Shown here one piece after another: positions 35,801-43,866 of a stretch of DNA of 64,000 nucleotides. The position numbers were made by a program, and so were the translations under genes. The notes below the pieces were generated by a model. It was not told the origin of the DNA and made no database searches. It was given only the letters and a program-made list of their open reading frames with translations. Source of the DNA: Alphaproteobacteria bacterium. GTDB lineage: Bacteria > Pseudomonadota > Alphaproteobacteria > Rhodobacterales > Rhodobacteraceae. Numbering within the stretch: the first letter of the stretch is position 1; each line of letters starts with the position of its first letter. The stretch spans positions 62,001 through 126,000 of the forward strand of contig JAUHXK010000008.1 of NCBI GenBank assembly GCA_030427405.1, given 5' to 3'.

Positions 35801-36268
35801 ATGAGCACTGAAATCGAACGCAAGTTTCTGGTAAACAAGCTGCCCGACCTGGCCGCAGCGAAAAAAGCCGTTGTAAAGCAAGGCTATCTGACCGGTCCTG
35901 CCGATTCAACCGAGCTGCGGTTGCGCCAGAAGAACGAAAGCTTTTTTCTAACGCTCAAGGGTGCAGGTGACATGGTGCGGGTTGAACGCGAGGCCGAGAT
36001 TTCGGCTCATCAGTTCGAAACCTTCTGGCCCGAAACCAGCGGGCGCCGTGTGGAAAAGGACCGGTTCACCGGTGCCTTGCCGGACGGGTCCTGTTTTGAA
36101 CTTGATGTGTTCAAGGGCGATCTGCAGGGGCTGCGTCTGGTCGAGGTCGAATTCCCCTCGGAGGCCAGCGCTGCCGCATTCGAACCACCCGAATGGTTTG
36201 GCCCCGATGTCACGTCGGACAAGCGGTACAAGAACAAGAATCTGGCGATTGACGGCATCCCGGCCTAG
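35801..36268 (+). CDS. CYTH-domain triphosphate tunnel protein
   Basis: A 155-residue single-domain CYTH protein. The N-terminal EIERKF gives the ExExK signature (Glu4, Glu6, Lys8). Alternating acidic and basic strand residues follow (ELRLRQKN, FLTLKG, VEREAEI, FELDVF, LVEVEFPSE), as needed to line a triphosphate tunnel; the end has DKRYKNKNLA. Short bacterial members often hydrolyse tripolyphosphate or other triphosphates with divalent metal ions; adenylate cyclase or thiamine-triphosphatase activity are alternatives. It starts 5 bases after the parA stop, with AGGACAG before its ATG. Its TAG stop overlaps the TAG stop of the converging kinase gene within one CTAG. Confidence 0.9.
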   Translation: MSTEIERKFLVNKLPDLAAAKKAVVKQGYLTGPADSTELRLRQKNESFFLTLKGAGDMVRVEREAEISAHQFETFWPETSGRRVEKDRFTGALPDGSCFELDVFKGDLQGLRLVEVEFPSEASAAAFEPPEWFGPDVTSDKRYKNKNLAIDGIPA

Positions 36269-37635
36269 GGACGCCGCGCGAGTCTCAGCGTGGTTTCCAA
36301 TCCGGGCGCACGATTTGCGGCCAGCAACTCTCCGCCATGCATATGCGAAATGGCCGAGACCAGAGCCAGGCCTAGCCCCGCATTCCGGTCGGTTCGCGCC
36401 GGGTCCAGGGTCACGAAGGGCTGCTTCAGCCGCTCTAGGTCAGCCTCGGGGACGCCGGGGCCGCGGTCCCGGACGCCAAGCAGGGCAAATGGCCCGGTTT
36501 CGTGCACGCCTATCGTGATCTCGGTGCCCGCCGGTGCATAACGCAGCGCGTTTTCCAGCAGGTTGGACAACGCCTGAGACAACAGCGGGCGATGACCATT
36601 GATTTGAACAGTGTCCCCTTCGATGACAAGCCGGACGTCCCGGTCGGCGGCTACGGGGTCGTAAAGCTCGACGACATTGGCTGCCAGCGCCATCAGGTCC
36701 ACGGGTTCGAATTGTTCCCGGCCAAGTCCCGCCTCGGCGCGTGAAATCTCGGTCAGTTGCGACAGAACCCGCAGGACATGGTCGATTTCGTTGGTGGCAC
36801 GGGCAATATCGGCCTCTCGGTCATGATCGCTTTGGCCGGGATAGGACAAGGCCTCGACCCTTTGGCGCAGCCGCGACAACGGTGACCGCAGGTCGTGGGC
36901 AATGGAATTGGACGTGGTGCGCAGGTTGCTGATCAGTTCTTCGATGCGGTCCAGCATGTTGTTCAGCGTACCAGCGACTTGATCGAATTCGTCGCCGGTT
37001 CCGCGCAAGGGCATGCGCCCGGACAGATCGCCCGACACGATATTTTCGGCTGTTGCGGCAATGTCCTTAAGGCGTGAAAAAACCAGGCGCGTCAGCAGCC
37101 AGCCGGTCAGAATGCTCAGCGCCAGGGCCGTCGCCAAGGCGAACGCTACGGAGTGGAGCAGCACTCGGTCAAATTGCTGACGGGCCAGGGCGTCGCGGCC
37201 CACCAGCAACCGCTCGCCCGCGGGAAGCCGGATCGAGGCGGCCGAGATCGGAACCAACTCGTCACTGTCCGCGCGGCGCAGTTCAAGATCGACCCAACCG
37301 CTGCCGGCGGTGATCTCTTGCGGCCATTGCCTGAGGTTTCCGGCCAGCTTGACGCCCGACCGGTCGGTCAGAAGGTACAGCGCATCGCGTTCGGACGCGC
37401 TGGGCAAACGCCTGTCTATCGCGGTCATCAACCCGATCAGGCCACGGCGTTCATACTCATCGGCAAGCCCCGTCAGTTCTGCCGAAACAACGGACCGGGT
37501 TTCCCCTTCGATGGTCCGGTTCGCGGTGACGTAGACCAGTACCAGAACGGTTGCCGTGAGCAGGGTGCTCAGCACCATGCTGGCCAGGACCAGACGCGTG
37601 CGCGCGTTCCTGAAAGACAGGCGCAGCCTATCCAT
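36265..37635 (-). CDS. Sensor histidine kinase
   Basis: A 456-residue membrane kinase. Helices at about residues 14-37 and 158-182 flank a roughly 120-residue periplasmic sensor; then come a HAMP linker (about 183-235), the dimerisation domain with phospho-acceptor His247 in SNSIAHDLRSPLSRLR, and a HATPase domain with N box (LLENALRYAP), G1 (VRDRGPGVP) and G2 (NAGLGLALV). Its ATG overlaps the end of the response regulator gene by 8 bases, so the pair is coupled. The adjacent degP-like gene upstream suggests an envelope-stress input, but the signal is unknown. Confidence 0.93.
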   Translation of the reverse strand: MDRLRLSFRNARTRLVLASMVLSTLLTATVLVLVYVTANRTIEGETRSVVSAELTGLADEYERRGLIGLMTAIDRRLPSASERDALYLLTDRSGVKLAGNLRQWPQEITAGSGWVDLELRRADSDELVPISAASIRLPAGERLLVGRDALARQQFDRVLLHSVAFALATALALSILTGWLLTRLVFSRLKDIAATAENIVSGDLSGRMPLRGTGDEFDQVAGTLNNMLDRIEELISNLRTTSNSIAHDLRSPLSRLRQRVEALSYPGQSDHDREADIARATNEIDHVLRVLSQLTEISRAEAGLGREQFEPVDLMALAANVVELYDPVAADRDVRLVIEGDTVQINGHRPLLSQALSNLLENALRYAPAGTEITIGVHETGPFALLGVRDRGPGVPEADLERLKQPFVTLDPARTDRNAGLGLALVSAISHMHGGELLAANRAPGLETTLRLARRP

Positions 37636-38308
37636 CGGAAACCATGTAACCGGCCCCGCGTACGGTTTCGATCAGGGGCGGTGCGTCGCCCTCATCCAAT
37701 TGCCGGCGCAGTTTCGAAATATGGACATCGACGACATTGGTGTTCGGGTCAAAGTGATAGTCCCAAACGCCTTCCAGCAGCATGGTCCGTGACACGACCC
37801 TGTTCTTGCGCCGCAGAAAGAACTCGAGAATCTGGAACTCTCTCGGGGTCAGCGTGATTTCGCGGCCGCCGCGTGTGACCTTGCGGGTCAAAAGATCCAT
37901 TTCCAGGTCGCGGCAGGTCAGGGTAGGGGTTTCCTCGGCCTCTTGCGGGCGCCGCAGCAAGGCTTCGATCCGGGCGTGAAGTTCCTGAAACGAGAACGGT
38001 TTGACAAGGTAATCGTCGGCACCGGCCCGCAACCCTTTGACGCGCTCGTCAACCGCGCTCATGGCGGTCAGCATCAGGACCGGCGTCTTCAGCCCTGCGG
38101 CCCGCATCGATTTGACCAAGGACAGCCCGTCCAGACCCGGCAGCATCCGGTCCAGAACAACCAGGTCGAAACCGCCATCGGTGGCGTGGTACAGACCTTC
38201 GCGCCCGTCAGCAGCCGCTTCAACCACATATCCTTCCTCGCCAAGTCCCTTGGCAATAAAGTCGCGCGTATCTTCGTCATCTTCGACGATCAAGAGGCGT
38301 CGGCTCAT
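37628..38308 (-). CDS. OmpR/PhoB-type response regulator
   Basis: A 226-residue regulator. The receiver domain has the acidic pair EDDED near residue 10, phospho-acceptor Asp53 in LVVLDRMLPG, the conserved Thr in LMLTAMSAVDERV and Lys in DDYLVKPFS. The C-terminal winged helix (about residues 128-222; TLTPREFQILEFF, then NVVDVHISKLRRQL and VRGAGYMV) is the OmpR type. The start at 38308 is set by AAAGGAA upstream; longer forms would read through the degP terminator. It is coupled to the downstream kinase. Confidence 0.95.
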   Translation of the reverse strand: MSRRLLIVEDDEDTRDFIAKGLGEEGYVVEAAADGREGLYHATDGGFDLVVLDRMLPGLDGLSLVKSMRAAGLKTPVLMLTAMSAVDERVKGLRAGADDYLVKPFSFQELHARIEALLRRPQEAEETPTLTCRDLEMDLLTRKVTRGGREITLTPREFQILEFFLRRKNRVVSRTMLLEGVWDYHFDPNTNVVDVHISKLRRQLDEGDAPPLIETVRGAGYMVSDG

Positions 38309-38351
38309 GGTTGAAATTCCTTTCGCGTAGATATAACCACATATACCCATT

Positions 38352-38387
38352 AAAAAAAACCTGCCGGGTGCGGTTTCCGCACCCGGC
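38352..38387 (-). terminator. Strong rho-independent terminator after degP-like gene
   Basis: On the minus strand a perfect 11-bp stem (38363-38373 with 38377-38387, GCCGGGTGCGG and its complement) has a 3-base loop and is followed by eight T residues (A-run 38352-38359). It lies about 85 bases past the protease stop and about 40 bases before the response regulator start, so regulator and kinase need their own promoter. A second GC stem (38429-38437 with 38454-38462) sits nearer the protease stop. Confidence 0.92.
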
Positions 38388-38472
38388 CGTCCCGACTTCA
38401 CGTGGACAATGCGTGGCCGCCGGGAAATGCGCGCGCCGAAATCCCCATCGAAAGGCGCGCGCGTGTCTGTGG

Positions 38473-39909
38473 TCAGGCGATCTCGACCGCGACAAAGATC
38501 TGGTTGCCGCCCCGGTTGATCAGAACAAGCGCCGGATCGGTCTTTTCGCTTTGCAGCGCGGCTTTCAGCGCCTCGGGTGTCGCGGTTTCCAGGGCGCCAA
38601 GCCGCACGATCACGTCGCCGCGCTGCAACCCGGCCTTGGCGGCGGGGCTTTCTGGCTCAAGCGAGGTCACAACCACACCGTCAAGCGTTTCCGGTGCGCC
38701 CATTTCAGCGCGCGCCGCATCCGTCAGCGGGGCAACCGTCACGCCAAGCGCGGTGTCCGACACCTTTGCGTCGACCGGGTCCTGAGCGTCGGCCGATGCG
38801 GATTGGAATTGTCCGATCGTCAGCTCAAGCTGTTGGGTATTCCCATCGCGCAGGACCGTCAGAACACTATCGGACCCGACCCGCGTGGTGCCGACCAGAA
38901 TGGGCAGGTCGCTGCTGTTATCAACCGACTGGTCGTTGAACGACAAGATGACATCGCCTTGCTTCAGGACCCCGTCGGCCGGGCTGCCGGGCACCACGTC
39001 GGACACCAGCGCGCCCGTCGCGGCGTCTATCCCGATGGCCGAGGCAAGCTCGGGGCTGACGTTCTGGATCGAGACACCCAGCCAGCCACGGCTGACCTGT
39101 CCGTCATCTCGCAAGTCGGCCGCGATATGTTCAACGATGTTCGAGGTGACGGCAAATCCAAGCCCGACCGAACCGCCGCTGGGCGAATAGATGGCCGAGT
39201 TCACACCGACGACTTCGCCTTCCATGTTGAACAGCGGGCCGCCCGAGTTGCCCTTGTTGATGGCGGCATCCGTCTGGATGAATTCGGCATAGGGACCTTC
39301 CGAGATGTTGCGGCCCTTGGCCGATACGATCCCGGTGGTGACCGTCGAGCTCAGGCCAAAGGGGTTGCCGATGGCGACAACGTCTTCGCCAACCCGGATG
39401 TGGTCGCTGTCTCCGAGGTCAACGGCCTGCAGATCTTCGCCCGCATCGATTCTGAGCAGGGCAATGTCGGTCAGCGGATCCGTCCCCACAACTTCGGCAT
39501 CGAAGGACCGGTCGTCGGACAGGCGCACGGTCACCGTGCTGGCGTTTTCGACAACGTGGTGGTTGGTGACGATATAGCCGTCCGCGTCCAGCACAAACCC
39601 CGAGCCCAGCCCCTGGCTTGGTCCGCGTTCGGGCATTTTGAACCCCTCCGGTCCGCCGAAACGCTTGAAGAATTCACCAAACGGGTGGTTGTCCAGGTTA
39701 AAGTCCTGCCCCTGCGCGGGCGTTGGCTGGGCATCTTGCTTGGCGATGATGGTTACGACCGAGGGTGACACGTTTTCAACCAGGTCGGCCAGCGCCTCGT
39801 CGGCCAATGCGGGAATTGCGGTGCCGGCCAACAGGGCCGCGCCAAGGGCGCTGGCACCGGCCCAGCTAGTCGTGCGGGGAAAGAGAAGGGATGATTTACG
39901 AATGCTCAT
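38473..39909 (-). CDS. DegP/DegQ-type periplasmic serine protease
   Basis: A 478-residue Do-family endopeptidase and chaperone. A signal peptide ends at about residue 36 (IPALAD). The trypsin-like domain has His118 (TNHHVVEN), Asp148 (LTDIALL) and Ser222 (GNSGGPLF), a complete triad. Two PDZ domains follow, with SRGWLGVSIQ opening the first and SPAAKAGLQRGDVIVRLG in the second. The start at 39909 (MSIRKSSLL) is supported by AGGAGA 10 bases upstream. It degrades or refolds damaged envelope proteins. A two-component pair follows after a terminator, and an operator-like palindrome lies 90 bases upstream. Confidence 0.95.
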   Translation of the reverse strand: MSIRKSSLLFPRTTSWAGASALGAALLAGTAIPALADEALADLVENVSPSVVTIIAKQDAQPTPAQGQDFNLDNHPFGEFFKRFGGPEGFKMPERGPSQGLGSGFVLDADGYIVTNHHVVENASTVTVRLSDDRSFDAEVVGTDPLTDIALLRIDAGEDLQAVDLGDSDHIRVGEDVVAIGNPFGLSSTVTTGIVSAKGRNISEGPYAEFIQTDAAINKGNSGGPLFNMEGEVVGVNSAIYSPSGGSVGLGFAVTSNIVEHIAADLRDDGQVSRGWLGVSIQNVSPELASAIGIDAATGALVSDVVPGSPADGVLKQGDVILSFNDQSVDNSSDLPILVGTTRVGSDSVLTVLRDGNTQQLELTIGQFQSASADAQDPVDAKVSDTALGVTVAPLTDAARAEMGAPETLDGVVVTSLEPESPAAKAGLQRGDVIVRLGALETATPEALKAALQSEKTDPALVLINRGGNQIFVAVEIA

Positions 39910-40670
39910 TCTAAGTTGGTCTCCTGTCAAAGGCGCGGTTTCATCTGCGCTTTGAACGGACAAATGGGACACCCTTCTGTGAATATCCTGAGTGGAACAT
40001 TAAGAAATCTTAATTTCGCCATATTCGCCCGGCTTCATCCCGGGTGAAGGTGTCAAAATTATGCCTGACGCAGGCGGAATCAGGCGGATCGTTTTGCCGC
40101 GAATCGGTGAATTGTTGCCGAAACGGGTCGCAATGGATGAAAAGCGTTGAATTGAATCATTTTTGTTAACAACGAAAGGCCGGATGTCGGCGCCTTGGTC
40201 AAACTCTCCCTATGGTAGAATGCCGCTGCGAGCCGGGCTTTAGGTTTGCGCTTTAGGTATTTGCAAAACTATCAAAATGACCTTTGGATGCGCGATGGAT
40301 TAAACACCATGCGCAATACAGGGCAAAGGTCAGCAACTTTGGGTAGAGTTGCGCCCGGCGTGATGTTGCGGAAAAGCCATTCCAAATTCTGTAAAAATGG
40401 CTGTGTTCTTCAGTTTTCCGTTGTTTGACGCTGCGTGATCGGTGACGATGTTCATGTCCAAGTGAGGGGGAGCCCGAAGGCACTAGGGGGTGCTTGACGG
40501 CAAAACTCGATCATCGGAAGCGCTGAGCGGCATGTTAACGAGGGGGTCTGTTTCGGTTCAGCAGCGTATTTGTCCGACGTCTGTTCGACGTTGTGACCGC
40601 GCTTTCGGGGTTGGTGAAAGTGGTAGTCCTGTACTTGGCAGCCGGCCCGGTCGTTCGCGACCGGGCCGCG
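39910..40670. other. 761-base region without a supported gene; possible RNA locus
   Basis: No reading frame here has a credible ribosome site and coding look. It contains a palindrome (39999-40014) near the degP-like promoter, a small CCGGG hairpin at 40028-40044, a possible plus-strand promoter (TTGGTC at 40195, TAGAAT at 40216; spacing only 15), a direct repeat GCTTTAGGT (around 40238 and 40250), a small GCAACT...AGTTGC stem at about 40330-40349, and a very stable terminator-like hairpin at 40643-40668. A promoter-to-terminator span of about 450 bases with no frame suggests a non-coding RNA, but no known RNA family (tmRNA, RNase P RNA, SRP RNA) could be recognised. Confidence 0.45.
39999..40014. 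promoter_or_regulatory. Operator-like palindrome ATTAAGA-N2-TCTTAAT
   Basis: Seven-base perfect arms flank AA, 90 bases upstream of the degP-like start codon, in the most AT-rich part of the region. Position and symmetry fit a transcription factor site controlling the protease. Whether the downstream response regulator binds it is untested; OmpR-type proteins more often use direct repeats. Confidence 0.45.
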
Positions 40671-40678
40671 TTACTTTT
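40643..40678 (+). terminator. Very stable UUCG-loop hairpin with short T-run
   Basis: CGGCCCGGTCG (40643-40653) and CGACCGGGCCG (40658-40668) form a perfect 11-bp stem closed by TTCG, an exceptionally stable tetraloop, followed on the plus strand by CGTTACTTTT. It therefore reads best as a terminator of a plus-strand transcript from the gene-free region. On the minus strand it begins 2 bases after the MobA-like stop, so it could also protect or end that mRNA. Confidence 0.75.
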
Positions 40679-41318
40679 GGGCAGGTGTTTTTGGCGTAGC
40701 AGGCTGTTGGGCGGGTGTTGGCCGGTCACGGTCTGATTGCCACGCGGCCCAATCCTGGGGCGTGTCCAGGTCCCGAACCGCGCGATGACCCGGCAGCGGG
40801 TGCAGGTGAACCTGGTTTGCATGTCTTCGGACAACGGTCTGCGCCCCGTCATCCCCCGAAAGCTGTCCCAGTTCCGCGAATAGTGAGCGGTCGAATATGA
40901 CCGGGTGGCCGGGCTGTCCCTCGGCGCTGGTGCCGCGCCATATGCGCATGTCCGGGTAGGTGCGGGTGGCCCGAACGAGCGCGCGCAGATCGTCCGCCGT
41001 CAGATCGGGCAGGTCGGCAAGCAGGACCATGACCGCCGGTGCGTCCGGCGGAACATGCGCCAGCGCGCCGCGCAGGCTGGCATTCATCCCCTCATCGGCA
41101 TCCGGAATTTCAACGCCCCGAACCGGCACCCCGTTCAGCGCATCGTGGCGCGGGTGCGGCGCCGGGGGCAGGGCAACGATCACAGGGCCCACGGCGGCAG
41201 CGGTCTGCGCCGACCGGCGCAGCAATGGCACGCCGTCGACCTGTCGCATCAGCTTATCCGAACCGCCCATGCGGCTGGACCGGCCCGCAGCCAGAAGAAT
41301 GACGGAAATTTCGTTCAT
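40671..41318 (-). CDS. MobA-like NTP transferase (MocA/cytidylyltransferase type)
   Basis: A 215-residue nucleotidyltransferase. The N-terminal LAAGRSSRMGGSDKLM is the nucleotide-binding loop of the MobA/MocA/IspD fold; VLLADLPDLTADDLRAL carries the metal-binding aspartate, and GQPGHPVIF is typical of MocA-like cytidylyltransferases that finish the molybdopterin cytosine dinucleotide cofactor. It has an extended C-terminal tail rich in Pro, Ala and Gln. The start at 41318 matches the domain but lacks a good ribosome site; it begins 32 bases after the dehydrogenase stop and probably shares its mRNA. No molybdoenzyme is nearby. Confidence 0.8.
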   Translation of the reverse strand: MNEISVILLAAGRSSRMGGSDKLMRQVDGVPLLRRSAQTAAAVGPVIVALPPAPHPRHDALNGVPVRGVEIPDADEGMNASLRGALAHVPPDAPAVMVLLADLPDLTADDLRALVRATRTYPDMRIWRGTSAEGQPGHPVIFDRSLFAELGQLSGDDGAQTVVRRHANQVHLHPLPGHRAVRDLDTPQDWAAWQSDRDRPTPAQQPATPKTPAQK

Positions 41319-41349
41319 TTGCGTATTTAGCAGCCGTATCGGCCCGATG

Positions 41350-43767
41350 TCATCCCCGTAGGCGCGTGCCATCGGGGTCGAACAAGGGGCTGGAAATGAC
41401 CCGCGCATCCCGCAGCTGGCCAAGGATTTCGATCCTGACCCTCACCCCGTCCGTGGCGTGCTGAACCGGCAGGAAACCCAAGGCGACGGATTTCGCGGCA
41501 TGGTGGGAATAGCCGCCAGATGTACAGAACCCGACAACGGTATCGTTCAGCCAGATCGGCTCATAGGCGTTTACATCCGCGTCGTCGGCATCGACCTCAA
41601 AGGCCACCAACCTGCGCGCACACCCGGTGTCCCGCTCAAGCTCGGCAGCGGCGCGGCCGATGAAATCGGCGGGCTTGGAAAAGGCGACAAAGCGGTCCAA
41701 CCCGGTTTCGGCCGGAGTATAGTCCGGCGAGAACTCGCGCATCCATGATCCAAAGAACCGGTCCAGCCGCAGGCTCATCATCGCGCGCATGCCGAAGGGT
41801 GTGATGCTATGGGGTTGCCCGGCCTGCCAAAGCGTCCACCACAATTGCCGTTGCGCCATCGGGTCACAGTAGATTTCATACCCCAGATCACCGGTATAGC
41901 TGACGCGCTGTACGATGCAGTCGGTCATGCCAACGGTCATGCGGCGTACGTCCAGAAACCGAAGGTCGACCGGATCGCCATGTGTGCAGGCTGCCAATAC
42001 ATCGCGGGCCAGCGGCCCCGCGATCTGGAAACCGTTCAGCCGATCACTGATGTTTTCAACAGATACGCCGTCCTGCCGGTTTTGTTCAAACCAGCGCATG
42101 TGAAACGCCTGACTGCTGTACGAGGCGGTCAGCTGGAATTCTTCTGGGCCAAGGCAAGAGATCGTGAAATCACCGAATAACCGGCCCTTGTGCGACAGCA
42201 TAGGTGTCAGAGACAGGCGCCCCGGTTGCGGAATGCGGCCTGCCATGATCCGGTCAAGCCAGGCCCGTGCCTCAGGCCCTGTGACGCGGTATTTTCCGAA
42301 ATTATGCACCTCGTTGATGCCGACGCCGTTTCGGACGGCGCGCACTTCGCGGCCCGTGGCCTGAAACGCATCCGAGCGTCGGAACGAAGGCGTTTCAAAG
42401 CCGGGCTCGTCCCCTTGCGCAAAATAGTTTGGAACCTCAAGCCCATATTGTTGCCCCCAAACAGCCCCGAGGTCGGTAAAGATGTCATACATCGGGGTCG
42501 TGCGGTTTGGTCGGGCGGCGGGCAGTTCTTCGTTGGGATAGGCGACGCTGAATCGTTTTTGATAGTTTTCGATGACCTTTGGCCGCGTATACCCGGGGCT
42601 GATCCAGTCTCCGAACCGGGCGACGTCCATGGCTGTGACATCGCGTTCGGGTTCGCCATCAATCATCCATTGTGCCAGGGTCAGGCCGACGCCGCCGCCC
42701 TGGCTGAAGCCGGCCATGACACCGCAGGCCGACCAATAGTTGCGCATGCCCGGAACCGGGCCGACCAGCGGGTTACCGTCGGGCGCAAAGGTGAAGGGGC
42801 CGTGGATCACCGATTTCACCCCGGCCTCGGCCAGAACGGGAAACCGACGATAGGCGAATTCGATGCTGTCGGTGATCTTGTCGAAATCATCCGGCAGCAG
42901 TTCGTGGCCAAAATCCCATGGCGTTCCGTTTTCGGCCCAGGGCTTGCAGGGCTGTTCATAGAACCCGATGCACAGGCCGCGCCCCTCTTGCCGCAGATAG
43001 CTTTCTCCGGCGGGGTCCATGACATGGGGATGCTCATGCCCGGCGTCGATGATCGCCTCGATTTCGGGAATTGCGTCCGTCACCAGGTACTGATGTTCCA
43101 TCGGATGCAGCGGCAGATAGACCCCGGCCATCGCGCCGACCTCGCGCGCCCACAGCCCGCCCGCGTTGACGATATGTTCCGCGTGAATCGTGCCCTTGTC
43201 GGTGACGACGTCCCAGGTTCCGTCGGCGCGTTGGACCGTCTCGCGCACCATGCAATGCGTTTCAATCGTGGCGCCGCCCATGCGCGCGGCCTTGGCATAG
43301 GCATGGGTTGTTCCGGACGGATCAAGATGCCCGTCCAGCGGATCGTAAAGAGCGCCGATAATCCCGTCGGTATTGGTTATCGGGGCAATTCTGGCGATAT
43401 CTTCGGGGCCCACGATTTCTGTTTCCAGCCCCATGAACCGGTGCTTGGCGCGTTCCGCTAGCAGCATGTCGAACCGGTCCTGGTTGTCGGCCAGCGTCAC
43501 ACCGCCCACATGGTGCAGGCCGCAAGACATGCCGGTGATTTCCTCCAACTCTTTGTACAGGCGGATCGTATAGCCCTGCAGCGCCGCCATGTTGGTGTCG
43601 CCGTTCAGAGTGTGAAACCCGCCCGCCGCGTGCCAGGTTGACCCGGATGTCAGCTCGGATCGTTCCAGCAGCATTACGTCCGACCAGCCCAGCTTGGTCA
43701 GGTGGTACAGAACCGAACACCCGACGACACCGCCACCGATTACCACGACCTGGCTGACGTTTTTCAT
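41350..43767 (-). CDS. Dimethylglycine/sarcosine dehydrogenase-like FAD–GcvT fusion
   Basis: An 805-residue two-part enzyme. The N-terminal DAO flavoprotein domain starts VVVIGGGVVGCSVLYHLTKLG and has the covalent-FAD motif SGSTWHAAGG with His46. From about residue 430 a GcvT-like folate-binding aminomethyltransferase domain follows (GINEVHNFGKYRVTGPEARAWLDRIM, then a C-terminal barrel). Such enzymes oxidatively demethylate dimethylglycine, sarcosine or related N-methyl amines and pass the C1 unit to tetrahydrofolate. The exact substrate cannot be fixed by sequence; glycine betaine breakdown is a common use in roseobacters. The start at 43767 is set by GGAGGT 4 bases upstream. Confidence 0.88.
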   Translation of the reverse strand: MKNVSQVVVIGGGVVGCSVLYHLTKLGWSDVMLLERSELTSGSTWHAAGGFHTLNGDTNMAALQGYTIRLYKELEEITGMSCGLHHVGGVTLADNQDRFDMLLAERAKHRFMGLETEIVGPEDIARIAPITNTDGIIGALYDPLDGHLDPSGTTHAYAKAARMGGATIETHCMVRETVQRADGTWDVVTDKGTIHAEHIVNAGGLWAREVGAMAGVYLPLHPMEHQYLVTDAIPEIEAIIDAGHEHPHVMDPAGESYLRQEGRGLCIGFYEQPCKPWAENGTPWDFGHELLPDDFDKITDSIEFAYRRFPVLAEAGVKSVIHGPFTFAPDGNPLVGPVPGMRNYWSACGVMAGFSQGGGVGLTLAQWMIDGEPERDVTAMDVARFGDWISPGYTRPKVIENYQKRFSVAYPNEELPAARPNRTTPMYDIFTDLGAVWGQQYGLEVPNYFAQGDEPGFETPSFRRSDAFQATGREVRAVRNGVGINEVHNFGKYRVTGPEARAWLDRIMAGRIPQPGRLSLTPMLSHKGRLFGDFTISCLGPEEFQLTASYSSQAFHMRWFEQNRQDGVSVENISDRLNGFQIAGPLARDVLAACTHGDPVDLRFLDVRRMTVGMTDCIVQRVSYTGDLGYEIYCDPMAQRQLWWTLWQAGQPHSITPFGMRAMMSLRLDRFFGSWMREFSPDYTPAETGLDRFVAFSKPADFIGRAAAELERDTGCARRLVAFEVDADDADVNAYEPIWLNDTVVGFCTSGGYSHHAAKSVALGFLPVQHATDGVRVRIEILGQLRDARVISSPLFDPDGTRLRG

Positions 43768-43866
43768 GACCACCTCCATCCGATGCAACGAAGGTGCCTG
43801 CCGGATCCTGGGGCATCTGACCTGTAAGCGACCGATGGTGTCGTTTTTACCGCACGTCTTGCGACA

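Noticed and set aside
40246-40428. A 60-codon TTG-started frame in the gene-free region
   Set aside because: No ribosome site, rare start codon and no recognisable features; the region fits a non-coding transcript better.
40490-40699. A GTG-started frame of 69 codons in the gene-free region
   Set aside because: It runs straight through the 11-bp UUCG hairpin and into the end of the MobA-like gene, has no ribosome site, and its amino-acid content is unlike a real protein.
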